Shown here: positions 25,740 to 33,429 of the stretch, one piece after another | How the letters are laid out: every line of letters starts with the position of its first letter | How positions within the stretch are numbered: position 1 is the stretch's first letter | Position numbers and translations under genes: made by a program | The notes under the pieces: model-generated | Databases searched by the model: none | What the model saw: only the letters and a program-made list of their open reading frames with translations | What the model was told of the DNA's origin: nothing | DNA from: Streptomyces cyaneofuscatus | GTDB lineage: Bacteria > Actinomycetota > Actinomycetes > Streptomycetales > Streptomycetaceae | DNA length: 64,000 nt | Assembly (NCBI RefSeq): GCF_000718135.1 | Contig: NZ_JOEM01000010.1 | Location: 62,001 to 126,000 of the forward strand | Direction of reading: 5' to 3'

Positions 25740-26836
25740 GGCTGCATCTCCACGGTCGGTACGGGGGCGGGGGCGCCGCCCTGTTCGGGCAGGCGGGCGG
25801 CTTCGGGTGCGGCGCGCCGGCCCCACTCCATCACCGACCACGGCGGCCGCAGGGCGTCCAGCGACGCGATCGGGCGGGGCCGCAGTCCGGCCGGGTCCAG
25901 CGCCTCGGCGTGCCGGGTAAACACCCGCTCCGCGTACCGGTGTCCGGTGTCGGCGCCCAGCACGAGGTGCAGCCGGCCCGGGTCGCGGGCCGCCTCCCAG
26001 GAGGCCGCCAGGTGCGCCGCCCCGGTGGAGAGCCCGGCGAACACCGCGTGCCGGCGCAGCAGTCCGACCGCTCCGGCCATGGCATGGCGGAAGTCCAGCC
26101 AGTGCACGGTGTCGTACAGCTCGTGGTGGACGTTCCCGAAGGGGATGGAGCTGCCGATGCCCGCGATGATCGCCTCCGGGTCGCTGAACTGCTCGCTGGC
26201 GAAGGTGACGCTGCCGAACGGCTGGATCCCCACCAGCCGCACCGCCCGACCCGACTCCCGTAGCGCGCGGGCCAGTCCACCGGTCGAGGCACCCGTGCCG
26301 ACCGCGCCCACGACGGTCAGCGGGCCCTCGGGCAGGGAGGCGTCGAGGAGTTCGGCGAACTCCCGGTACCCCTCGTGGTGCACGGCGTCGTGGTACTGCC
26401 GCATCCAGTGGAAGTCCGGCCGCTCAGTGAGGAGTTGCCGCACATGGCGTACGCGTAGCTCCTGGTCCAGGCGCAGGCTCTGCGACGGCGGCATCTGGTC
26501 CACGGTCGCGCCGAGGATCTCCAACTGGGCGAGCATCGTGGCGTCGACGGTGGTGGAGGCCACGATGTGGCAGCGGAGCCCGTAGCGGTGACAGGCCATG
26601 GCGAGCGCCACCGCGTAGATGCCGCTGGAGCTGTCGACCAAGGTCTGTCCGGGCACCACCCGGCCCCGGCGCAGCAGCGAACGGACCGCGCCGAGCGCCG
26701 CGTACACCTTCATCGTCTCGAACCGTGCGAGCACCACCTCACCGTCCAGCCGGATCAGATCCGGGGTCTTCACGGCGTCGGTGATGTGCTCGTGGACGGT
26801 CGCGGTGGCGGCGGACTGCCGTGCCCCGGACCTCAC
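25736..26836 (-). CDS. Fold-type II PLP-dependent enzyme, atypical cysteine-synthase-like
   Basis: A 366-residue member of the tryptophan-synthase-beta/cysteine-synthase superfamily. The region ARFETMKVYAALGAVRSLL probably holds the PLP lysine, and GAVGTGASTGGLARALRE matches the phosphate-binding glycine loop. The substrate loop usually written TSGNTG is replaced by SSSGIYAVALA, so the usual Asn is missing and the amino-acid substrate should differ from O-acetylserine. Related enzymes make 2,3-diaminopropionate or other unusual amino acids. The GTG at 26836 overlaps the methyltransferase stop (GTGA), and its own stop overlaps the ATP-grasp start. Confidence 0.82.
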   Translation of the reverse strand: MRSGARQSAATATVHEHITDAVKTPDLIRLDGEVVLARFETMKVYAALGAVRSLLRRGRVVPGQTLVDSSSGIYAVALAMACHRYGLRCHIVASTTVDATMLAQLEILGATVDQMPPSQSLRLDQELRVRHVRQLLTERPDFHWMRQYHDAVHHEGYREFAELLDASLPEGPLTVVGAVGTGASTGGLARALRESGRAVRLVGIQPFGSVTFASEQFSDPEAIIAGIGSSIPFGNVHHELYDTVHWLDFRHAMAGAVGLLRRHAVFAGLSTGAAHLAASWEAARDPGRLHLVLGADTGHRYAERVFTRHAEALDPAGLRPRPIASLDALRPPWSVMEWGRRAAPEAARLPEQGGAPAPVPTVEMQP

Positions 26837-27573
26837 TTGCGCCGCCCGCGGACGATGAGCCGGTCGGAGTGCTGGTCGTACCCCGAACCGTCGAAGCCGC
26901 CGAAGCACTCCACGTCGGTGAAGCCCGCCTCCTCGAAGAGGGCGTGCAGCTCGGCGGCGGAGTAGAGCCAGGAGTGGATGGACGCGGTGCGGGCCGAACT
27001 CCCGCGCACCAGCGTCCAGTCGGTGCGCAGCCGCCGCCAGCTGTCGAGGACCGTGTCGCGCTGGACGACGTACGCACCGTCCGGCAGGTCCACCACCTTC
27101 GGCCGCCCGATCCAGCCCGCCAGCACCTCCTTGCCCATCACGTCGACCAGCAGCTGACCACCGGGCGCCAGGCTCTCGTGGGCGTTGCGGAGCACCTGGA
27201 GGTTGTCCTCGGCGTCCTCGAAGTAGCCGAACGAGGTGAAGACGTTCAGCACGACGTCGAAGGCGCCGGGCTCCGCGTACGTGAGCATGTCGGCCCGCTC
27301 CAGGCGGACCTCGGCCCCCGCCGCGTCGCATGTGTTCCGGGCCCGCTCCAGCATCGAGGGCGAGAGGTCGACGCCGGTCACCGCGTACCCGCGCGCCGCC
27401 AGCGGCACCACGAACAGGCCCGGTCCGCACGCCAGGTCCAGCACCCGTGAACCCGGTGGGAAGTCCAGCAGGGGCGAGGAGGCGACGAGGGCGGCGGCGG
27501 ACTCGGCCCGGGCCGGCGGGAACATCGTCGAGGCGAAATCGGACCAGAGCGTCTCGTCCTCGTACCAGTGCAT
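26833..27573 (-). CDS. Class I SAM-dependent methyltransferase
   Basis: A 246-residue Rossmann-fold methyltransferase. Motif I is VLDLACGPGLFVVPLA, followed by VTGVDLSPSMLERA, the acidic motif II area GAFDVVLNVFTSFGYF, and LAPGGQLLVDVMG. The second half carries the substrate-binding insertion. It is the first gene of the four-gene operon; the ATG at 27573 has GAGGAGG and GAGAGG upstream. It probably methylates an intermediate of the pathway encoded downstream, since all four genes are coupled or nearly so. Target atom unknown. Confidence 0.87.
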   Translation of the reverse strand: MHWYEDETLWSDFASTMFPPARAESAAALVASSPLLDFPPGSRVLDLACGPGLFVVPLAARGYAVTGVDLSPSMLERARNTCDAAGAEVRLERADMLTYAEPGAFDVVLNVFTSFGYFEDAEDNLQVLRNAHESLAPGGQLLVDVMGKEVLAGWIGRPKVVDLPDGAYVVQRDTVLDSWRRLRTDWTLVRGSSARTASIHSWLYSAAELHALFEEAGFTDVECFGGFDGSGYDQHSDRLIVRGRRK

Positions 27574-27654
27574 GCCTCTCGGCCTCCTCCCGGCCCTCGT
27601 GGGCCGACGTGCCGCCGCGGCTGTTCGCCGGGCTCGTCCTCCAGTAGTCGGCGG

Positions 27655-27680
27655 CCCGGGCCGGGAAGTTCCCGCCCGGG
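27655..27680. repeat. Long imperfect palindrome in a divergent promoter region
   Basis: CCCGGGCCGGGAA (27655-27667) and TTCCCGCCCGGG (27669-27680) pair along their length with a one-base bulge. It lies between the start of the methyltransferase operon and the divergent P-loop kinase gene. It could be an operator for both, or a hairpin in an untranslated leader. Confidence 0.45.
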
Positions 27681-27741
27681 AGGTGTCCTACGATCACCGG
27701 GCGGAGACGGGCCGGACCGCCCGCGGAGGGAGCCGAGGACG

Positions 27742-28299
27742 ATGAGCTGGACCGAAGTGCCGGTGGACACCGAACCGGCGGCGGGAGCCGTCCTGCTGAG
27801 CGGTATCCCGGGCAGCGGCAAGTCCACCGTGGCCGCCGCGCTCGCCGCCCGGTTCGCCGCCGCGGCCCACATCGAGGTGGACACCCTCCAGGAGCTCATC
27901 GTCACGGGCGGGCGCCGGCCCTCCCCGGAGCGGGACGAGGAGGCGGACCGGCAGATCTTCCTCCGGGCCCGCAACGCCTGCCTGCTGGCGGACAGCTTCG
28001 TCAGCGCCGGGTTCCTGCCGGTCATCGACGACGTGGTCGTCCGCCGGGCCCACCTCGACTTCTACCGCCGCCAGATCGCCGTCGGGCCGCTGCACTGCGT
28101 GGTGCTCGCCCCGGGCGCCGCGAAGGCGGGGGAGCGCAACCTCGCCAGGGACAAGAAGCTCACCACGGACTGGTCGTTCCTGGACACGGCGATGCGCGCC
28201 GAACTGACCGGCGAAGGCGTCTGGATCGACAACGCGGAGCTGACGGTCGAGGAGACGGTGGACGCGGTCCTCGCGGCGACGGGCCTCACGGACCGCTGA
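27742..28299 (+). CDS. P-loop ATP-binding protein (small-molecule kinase-like)
   Basis: A 185-residue single-domain P-loop protein. Walker A is SGIPGSGKST near residue 20. The segment FLPVIDDVVVRRAHLDFY holds an Asp-Asp in the Walker B position, and the lid region is ERNLARDKKLTTDWSFLD. The size and layout fit zeta-toxin-like, chloramphenicol-phosphotransferase-like or gluconate-kinase-like AAA_33 proteins, which phosphorylate small molecules. The substrate cannot be assigned. It is divergent from the methyltransferase operon and ends at a strong terminator. The ATG at 27742 follows the frame used in the conserved part. Confidence 0.8.
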   Translation: MSWTEVPVDTEPAAGAVLLSGIPGSGKSTVAAALAARFAAAAHIEVDTLQELIVTGGRRPSPERDEEADRQIFLRARNACLLADSFVSAGFLPVIDDVVVRRAHLDFYRRQIAVGPLHCVVLAPGAAKAGERNLARDKKLTTDWSFLDTAMRAELTGEGVWIDNAELTVEETVDAVLAATGLTDR

Positions 28300-28371
28300 A
28301 CCGGCATTGTCAGACCCCCGTTCTACGGTGGTGACATCTATCCGCGCTGCTGGCTGCTGCGCTGCTGGATC

Positions 28372-28401
28372 GGCCCCGCCCGGCTGCTCCCGGGCGGGGC
28401 C
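28372..28401. terminator. Bidirectional hairpin terminator
   Basis: GGCCCCGCCCGG pairs perfectly with CCGGGCGGGGCC around a 6-nt loop, between the convergent P-loop kinase and uppP genes. Confidence 0.85.
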
Positions 28402-28416
28402 GCACAACGGAAGACG

Positions 28417-29289
28417 TCAGCCCGCCGACTCACCCGCGTGCGGGCTCAGCGCACCGGTCGAGACGAGGATGAAGATGAGGATGCCGAGGGCCACCCGGTA
28501 GTAGACGAAGGGCATGAAGCTCTTGGTCGTGATGAATTTCATGAACCACGCGATGACGGCGTATCCGACGAAGAACGCCACGACGGTCGCGAAGATCGTC
28601 GGCCCCCAGGAGACATGGCCCTCGCCCACGTCCTTCAGCTCGTACGCGCCCGACGCGAGCACCGCGGGGATGGCCAGCAGGAACGAGTAGCGGGCGGCGG
28701 ACTCACGGGTGTAGCCCATCAGCAGACCACCGCTGATGGTCGCGCCGGAGCGCGAGACACCGGGGATCAGCGCCATCGCCTGGCAGAAGCCGTAGATCAG
28801 ACCGTCCCGGATGCCCAGGTCCTTGAGCGTCTTGCGCTCCTTCACCGCGCGGTGCTTGCCGCCGTCCTCGTCGCGTGCGGCCAGCCGGTCGGCGATGCCG
28901 AGGACGATGCCCATGACGATGAGCGTCGTCGCGATCAGCCGCAGATCGCGGAAGGGTCCCTCGATCTGGTCCTTGAGAGTGATGCCGAGCACCCCGATGG
29001 GGATCGAGCCCACGATGACCAGCCAGCCCATCTGGGCGTCGTGGTCGGCGCGCATCTCCTTGTCCGTCAGCGAGCGGAACCAGGCCGACACGATCCGGGC
29101 GATGTCCTTGCGGAAGTAGATCAGCACCGCCGCCTCCGTGCCGATCTGGCTGATCGCGGTGAAGGCGGCCCCTGGGTCGTGCCAGCCGGCGAACGCGGCC
29201 GTCAGCCGCAGATGGGCGCTGGAGGAGATCGGCAGGAACTCGGTCAGTCCCTGAACGAGTCCCAGGACGAATGATTCGAACCAGCTCAT
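28417..29289 (-). CDS. uppP: Undecaprenyl-diphosphate phosphatase (BacA/UppP family)
   Basis: A 290-residue polytopic membrane enzyme that recycles undecaprenyl diphosphate to the monophosphate for peptidoglycan and other envelope polymers. Both family motifs are present: EFLPISSSAHL near residue 17 with the catalytic Glu/Ser cluster, and PGVSRSGATISGG in the second half. The length is typical. The frame is open to 29322, but I chose the ATG at 29289 because the family begins at MSWFESFVLGLVQG. High expression of this family gives bacitracin tolerance. A run of seven contiguous heptamers lies 63 bp upstream and could be a regulator site. Confidence 0.92.
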   Translation of the reverse strand: MSWFESFVLGLVQGLTEFLPISSSAHLRLTAAFAGWHDPGAAFTAISQIGTEAAVLIYFRKDIARIVSAWFRSLTDKEMRADHDAQMGWLVIVGSIPIGVLGITLKDQIEGPFRDLRLIATTLIVMGIVLGIADRLAARDEDGGKHRAVKERKTLKDLGIRDGLIYGFCQAMALIPGVSRSGATISGGLLMGYTRESAARYSFLLAIPAVLASGAYELKDVGEGHVSWGPTIFATVVAFFVGYAVIAWFMKFITTKSFMPFVYYRVALGILIFILVSTGALSPHAGESAG

Positions 29290-29351
29290 GGGGCTTCGGC
29301 CATCCCGGAAATGATCGTGCATCGGCCAGGGACGACTGGGCCCGTCGGCAG

Positions 29352-29400
29352 AGTGCGGCGTACGGAGTGCGGACTACGGCGTGCGGACTACGGAGTGCGG
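29352..29400. repeat. Seven contiguous degenerate heptamer repeats
   Basis: The 49 bp consist of seven tandem 7-mers: AGTGCGG, CGTACGG, AGTGCGG, ACTACGG, CGTGCGG, ACTACGG and AGTGCGG, all ending in RCGG. It lies 63 bp upstream of the uppP start. It may be a direct-repeat operator or a small variable-number repeat. Confidence 0.75.
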
Positions 29401-29486
29401 CCGCGGACATCGAGGTCGCGGGAAGCGTATCGCCTGTAGGTGAACGCCAGGATGACCGCAGCGGTCATCCACGTGCCGCCGCACGT

Positions 29487-30209
29487 TCAGTTGTCCGGCG
29501 TGTCCCGGCCGAGCCGGTGGCGCTTGCGCCAGGCCACCAGCGCACCGCCGAGACCGGACACCACGATGAACCCCATCGCCGCCAGGAACAGGGGCGAGGT
29601 CGGCGAGGCGGCCTCGCTGCCCGCTATGACGTACGCCGCAGTGTTCGGGATGGAGCCGAGTCCGGTGGCCAGCAGGAAGGGCGGATAGCCCATCCGGGAG
29701 GTCGCCGCGCAGTAGTTGGCGGCGGCGAACGGGACGCCGGGGAAGAGGCGGAGCGCCAGCACCGAGCGGAAGCCGTGCCGGCTCAGCACCCCGTCGGCGG
29801 CGGTGAGCACCTTGCCGCGCAGCAGGGTGCGCAGCGCGTCCTGGCCCAGCACCCGGCCCAGCAGGAACGAGACGCCCGCACCGAGCACCGTCCCCGCCAG
29901 GGCCGCCGCGAGGCCCAACTGCGCGCCGAAGAGGGCCCCCGCCGCGAGGTTGAGGAGCGGACGCGGCACGAACGCCACGGTCAGCGCCCCGTACGCGAGT
30001 CCGAACAGCAACGCCGCACCGCCGCCGGTCAGCTGCTCCGGCCAGCCCGACGCCAGCAGTCTCTGTGGCTCGAACAGCAGCATCGTCGAAGCGGCGCCGA
30101 GCAGCACGGCGACGAGCAGCGAGAACCGGGACCAGGGGGAGAGCAGCCCCTTCGAACGACGAAGGGCCGTGGCGCCGGCGGGCCGGGCGGTGGGGACGGG
30201 GTCGAACAT
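29487..30209 (-). CDS. TVP38/TMEM64 (VTT-domain) family membrane protein
   Basis: A 240-residue polytopic membrane protein with the VTT-domain core: LLFGLAYGALTVAFVPRPLLNLAAGALFG, a Gly-rich GTVLGAGVSFLLGRVLG segment, and the signature LRLFPGVPFAAANYCAATSRM. DedA/VTT proteins include lipid-carrier flippases and scramblases; undecaprenyl-phosphate recycling is one reported role, which suits the neighbouring uppP, but this protein's substrate is unproven. The ATG at 30209 has no ribosome site. TACTCT ends 6 nt upstream, so it is probably leaderless. The C-terminal tail is basic (WRKRHRLGRD). Confidence 0.85.
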   Translation of the reverse strand: MFDPVPTARPAGATALRRSKGLLSPWSRFSLLVAVLLGAASTMLLFEPQRLLASGWPEQLTGGGAALLFGLAYGALTVAFVPRPLLNLAAGALFGAQLGLAAALAGTVLGAGVSFLLGRVLGQDALRTLLRGKVLTAADGVLSRHGFRSVLALRLFPGVPFAAANYCAATSRMGYPPFLLATGLGSIPNTAAYVIAGSEAASPTSPLFLAAMGFIVVSGLGGALVAWRKRHRLGRDTPDN

Positions 30210-30245
30210 TCGGGGAGAGTAACCGAAAACGGTGTCTGATCGTCG

Positions 30246-30251
30246 TAATGT
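30246..30251 (+). promoter_or_regulatory. -10 hexamer TAATGT for a leaderless message
   Basis: TAATGT ends 7 nt before the GTG at 30259, which places the transcript start at the start codon. It lies within 50 bp of the divergent leaderless VTT-protein gene. Confidence 0.5.
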
Positions 30252-30258
30252 GCGTCGC

Positions 30259-30975
30259 GTGGACCCCGCCGCAGCCCCCGCCCCCGCCGCACCGGACAGC
30301 CCGCTCGCCGACACCGTCCTCGCCCGGCTGACCGAGCTGTACGCCCCGGCCGCCGACCCCGTACGGGCCGAGGGCGCCGCCGCGTACATGAAGCACATCG
30401 CCCCGTTCCTCGGCATCCCCACCCCACGGCGCCGGGCCCTGTCGAAGGCCGTGCTGGCGGGCACCGAGCGGCCGGACGAGCGGGACTGCACGGCGATCGC
30501 GCTGCGCTGCTGGGGGCTGCCCGAGCGCGAGTACCAGTACTTCGCCGTCGACTACCTCCGCCGGTACGTGGCCTCCTGCTCCTCCGGGTTCCTGCCCGTC
30601 CTGCACCACCTCGTCACCACCACCCCCTGGTGGGACACGGTCGATCTGCTGGCCGCACATGTCGCCGGGCCGCTGGTCTCCGCCGACCCGGCGCTCGCCC
30701 GCGCGATGGACCGGTGGATCGACGACGAGAACCTGTGGGCCGCCCGGACCGCCCTGCTGCACCAGCTCCGCTACAAGGACGCCACCGACACCGACCGGCT
30801 CTTCGGCTACTGCCTGCGCCGCGCGGACCACCCGGACTTCTTCATCCGCAAGGCGATCGGCTGGGCGCTGCGGGAGTACGCGAAGACCGATCCCACCGCC
30901 GTACGCGACTTCGTCGAGGGCGCCCGGGACCACCTGTCACCGCTGTCGGTGCGCGAGGCGCTCAAGAACCTCTGA
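30259..30975 (+). CDS. AlkD-like DNA alkylation repair protein
   Basis: A 238-residue ALK-repeat (HEAT-like) DNA glycosylase of the AlkC/AlkD family, which removes bulky or cationic alkyl bases such as 3- and 7-alkylpurines. The recognisable segments are AYMKHIAPFLGIPTPRRRAL, GLPEREYQYFAVDYLRRY, the paired Trp in TTTPWWDTVDLLA, and FFIRKAIGWALREYAKTDP with the conserved Arg-Lys. The length is normal. I chose the GTG at 30259 because a -10-like TAATGT lies 7 nt upstream; the frame is also open from 30232. It is divergent from the VTT-domain gene. Confidence 0.85.
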   Translation: MDPAAAPAPAAPDSPLADTVLARLTELYAPAADPVRAEGAAAYMKHIAPFLGIPTPRRRALSKAVLAGTERPDERDCTAIALRCWGLPEREYQYFAVDYLRRYVASCSSGFLPVLHHLVTTTPWWDTVDLLAAHVAGPLVSADPALARAMDRWIDDENLWAARTALLHQLRYKDATDTDRLFGYCLRRADHPDFFIRKAIGWALREYAKTDPTAVRDFVEGARDHLSPLSVREALKNL

Positions 30976-31170
30976 GGCGCGGGGAAGCCACCGGAAAACC
31001 ATTCGACGCGGCGGTCCCGCCCGGACATGATCAGGGCATGTTCCGGTACGCCTTCCTCGCAGCACGGCCCGCAGTCGCGGCCGCGCCGAAGGCTGCCGTG
31101 AACGACATGGTCGCAGCCACCACCGCAGCCTTCGTCGCTGCCGCAGCGCCCATCGGCGGCGCCCGAAGCT

Positions 31171-31213
31171 GACCCTCCCCCGACAGTCCGGCGGACCCCG
31201 CAAGGGGAGGGTC
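31171..31213 (+). promoter_or_regulatory. Long hairpin in the leader of the EF-Tu paralogue
   Basis: GACCCTCCCC (31171-31180) and GGGGAGGGTC (31204-31213) form a perfect 10-bp stem. The 23-nt loop contains a second small hairpin, GTCC-GGC-GGAC. It ends 56 nt before the tuf start and could be an attenuator or a terminator of upstream transcription. A weak promoter (TTCGAC at 31002, CATGAT at 31026) lies further upstream. Confidence 0.5.
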
Positions 31214-31268
31214 GGCGGGGCCCTGGGGTCTTCTCTCTCTCAGCTTCGAGTTCTCAAAGGAACGAGCC

Positions 31269-32444
31269 ATGTCCAAGACGGCTTACGTGCGCACCAAGCC
31301 GCACCTCAACATCGGCACCATGGGCCACGTCGACCACGGCAAGACCACGCTCACCGCCGCCATCACCAAGGTCCTCAGCGAGCGCGGTGGCAGCTCCACC
31401 TCCTACGTCGCGTTCGACCGGATCGACCGGGCCCCCGAGGAGGCCCAGCGCGGCATCACCATCAACATCGCGCACGTCGAGTACGAGACCGACACCCGCC
31501 ACTACGCGCACGTCGACATGCCGGGTCACGCCGACTACATCAAGAACATGGTCACGGGAGCGGCGCAGCTCGACGGGGCGATCCTCGTCGTCTCCGCGCT
31601 CGACGGGATCATGCCGCAGACCGCCGAGCACGTCCTGCTGGCCCGTCAGGTCGGCGTCGACCACATCGTCGTCGCCCTCAACAAGGCCGACGCGGGCGAC
31701 CCCGAGCTGACCGACCTGGTCGAGCTGGAGGTCCGCGAGCTGCTCTCCGCGCACGGGTACGGCGGCGACACCGTCCCCGTGGTCCGGGTCTCCGGGCTCA
31801 GGGCGCTGGAGGGCGACCCGCGGTGGACGGCGGCGATCGAGGGGCTGCTGGACGCCGTCGACACGTACGTACCGATCCCGGTGCGCTACACCGACGCGCC
31901 GTTCCTGCTCTCCGTGGAGAACGTCCTGACCATCACCGGCCGGGGCACGGTCGTCACCGGCGCGGTCGAGCGCGGCACCGTCCGCGTCGGGGACCGGGTC
32001 GCGGTGCTGAGCGCGGACATCGAGACGGTCGTCACCGGCCTGGAGACCTTCGGCAAGCCGATGGAGTCCGCCGAGGCCGGGGACAACGTGGCGCTACTGC
32101 TGCGCGGCGTCGAGCGCGACCGGGTCCGCCGCGGCCACGTCGTGGCCGCGCCCGGCAGCGTGGTGCCCAGCCGCCGGTTCACCGCGCAGGTGTACGTGCT
32201 GTCGACGAAGGAGGGCGGCCGGTCGACCCCGGTCACCACCGGCTACCGGCCGCAGTTCTACATCCGTACGGCGGACGTCGTCGGCGACGTCGACCTCGGC
32301 GACACGGCGGTCGCCCGCCCCGGCGACACGGTCACGATGACCGTGGAGCTGGGCCGTGACGTCCCGCTGGAGTCCGGCCTCGGCTTCGCGATCCGCGAGG
32401 GCGGCCGCACGGTCGGCGCGGGCACGGTGACCGGCCTGCTCTGA
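31269..32444 (+). CDS. tuf3: Divergent, cysteine-free EF-Tu paralogue (Tuf3-like)
   Basis: A 391-residue translational GTPase that should deliver aminoacyl-tRNA to the ribosome. G1 is GHVDHGKT, G2 RGITI, G3 DMPGH (usually DCPGH), G4 NKAD and G5 SGL (usually SAL); domains 2 and 3 are complete, ending [13 protein letters not shown]. The protein has no Cys at all. It stands alone, not in a str operon, so it is a second EF-Tu of the type called tuf3 in S. coelicolor, which from memory is expressed under stringent conditions. AAAGGA lies 7 nt before the ATG. A long hairpin is in the leader and a terminator follows. Elfamycin tolerance is possible but not shown by sequence. Confidence 0.92.
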   Translation: MSKTAYVRTKPHLNIGTMGHVDHGKTTLTAAITKVLSERGGSSTSYVAFDRIDRAPEEAQRGITINIAHVEYETDTRHYAHVDMPGHADYIKNMVTGAAQLDGAILVVSALDGIMPQTAEHVLLARQVGVDHIVVALNKADAGDPELTDLVELEVRELLSAHGYGGDTVPVVRVSGLRALEGDPRWTAAIEGLLDAVDTYVPIPVRYTDAPFLLSVENVLTITGRGTVVTGAVERGTVRVGDRVAVLSADIETVVTGLETFGKPMESAEAGDNVALLLRGVERDRVRRGHVVAAPGSVVPSRRFTAQVYVLSTKEGGRSTPVTTGYRPQFYIRTADVVGDVDLGDTAVARPGDTVTMTVELGRDVPLESGLGFAIREGGRTVGAGTVTGLL

Positions 32445-32455
32445 GACCGCCTGCT

Positions 32456-32487
32456 GCCCGCCACCCCTCGGTTCGGGGGTGGCGGGC
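32456..32487 (+). terminator. Hairpin terminator after the EF-Tu gene
   Basis: GCCCGCCACCCC pairs perfectly with GGGGTGGCGGGC around an 8-nt loop, 12 bp after the stop codon. Confidence 0.88.
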
Positions 32488-32508
32488 GGTGGCGGCGACA
32501 ATGGAGGG

Positions 32509-33354
32509 GTGAACGAGCCGATACCCGTCATCCGCGACGTCGACTGCGGCACCGCCCGGCTGCTGCCCGATGTGGACCGCGACCGGGCCTGGCTGCTCAC
32601 GGTCGACGAGGCTCCCCAGTCCTACGTGGACCTGGACGACCCGACGTACCTGGAGTTCGAGTACGTACGGCGCCTCGCGCATGTCCTGGACTGCGCGGCA
32701 CCCGAGGACGCCCCGCTGGACGTCCTGCACCTCGGCGGCGGGGCGCTGACCCTGCCCCGGTACGTCGCGGCGACCCGCCCCGGCTCGCGGCAGGACGTCG
32801 TCGAGGCGGACCGGGAGCTGCTGCGGATGGTGCGGGAGCACCTGCCGCTGCCCGACGAGAGCGGCATCTCCGTGCACGCCGCCGACGCCCGGGCCCGGCT
32901 GGAGGCGGCACCGCCCACGTCCGCCGATGTGATCGTCGCGGACGTCTTCGGCGGCTCCCGGGTCCCGGCCCACCTCACGTCGGCGGAGTACGCGCGGGCC
33001 GCCGGGCGGGTGCTGCGGCCGGACGGGATCTACGCCGCCAACCTGGCGGACAGCGCGCCGTTCGCGTTCCTCCGGTCCCAACTCGCCAACTTCGCGGCGG
33101 CCTTCGGCGAGCTGGCGCTGATCGGTGAACCGGCGGTCCTGCGCGGCCGGCGGTTCGGCAACGTGGTGCTGCTCGCCTCGCACACCCCGATCGCCACGGC
33201 GCCGCTCACCCGCCGCTGTGCCGCCGACGCCTTTCCGGCCCGGGTCACCGACGGGGCGGCGCTGGTCCGGCTCATCGGCGGGGCGCGCCCGGTGGCGGAC
33301 GTGGACGCGGTCGCCTCGCCGGAGCCGCCGGACGGCGCCTTCAGCATCGGCTGA
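32509..33354 (+). CDS. Spermidine-synthase-like (fused-MFS-type) methyltransferase-fold protein
   Basis: A 281-residue protein with the aminopropyltransferase/SAM fold: QSYVDLDDPTYLEFEYVRRL, DVLHLGGGALTLPRYVA as the cofactor loop, VVEADRELLRMVREHL with the acidic residue, and VIVADVFGGSRVPAHLTS. These are features of actinobacterial spermidine synthase-like proteins, many of which lack proven polyamine activity. The C-terminal 60 residues are less conserved. The GTG at 32509 has GGAGG only 1 nt upstream, too close for use, and GACAAT ends 6 nt upstream, so the message is probably leaderless. Confidence 0.82.
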   Translation: MNEPIPVIRDVDCGTARLLPDVDRDRAWLLTVDEAPQSYVDLDDPTYLEFEYVRRLAHVLDCAAPEDAPLDVLHLGGGALTLPRYVAATRPGSRQDVVEADRELLRMVREHLPLPDESGISVHAADARARLEAAPPTSADVIVADVFGGSRVPAHLTSAEYARAAGRVLRPDGIYAANLADSAPFAFLRSQLANFAAAFGELALIGEPAVLRGRRFGNVVLLASHTPIATAPLTRRCAADAFPARVTDGAALVRLIGGARPVADVDAVASPEPPDGAFSIG

Positions 33355-33364
33355 GCAGCACGGT

Positions 33365-33404
33365 GCCCTCCGGCCCGGGGGACAGCGTTCCCGGGCGGGA
33401 GGGC
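33365..33404. terminator. Bidirectional hairpin terminator
   Basis: GCCCTC (33365-33370) pairs with GAGGGC (33399-33404) and an inner CCCGGG pairs with CCCGGG, between the convergent spermidine-synthase-like gene and the repeat-rich membrane protein gene. Confidence 0.7.
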
Positions 33405-33429
33405 AGGCGTCAGCGGTGTGTGAGTCGCG

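Noticed and set aside
31038..31172. 44-codon ORF (MFRYAFLAARPAV) between the AlkD-like and EF-Tu genes
   Set aside because: No good ribosome site, Ala-rich composition, and its 3' end overlaps the EF-Tu leader hairpin. It is possible but not supported.
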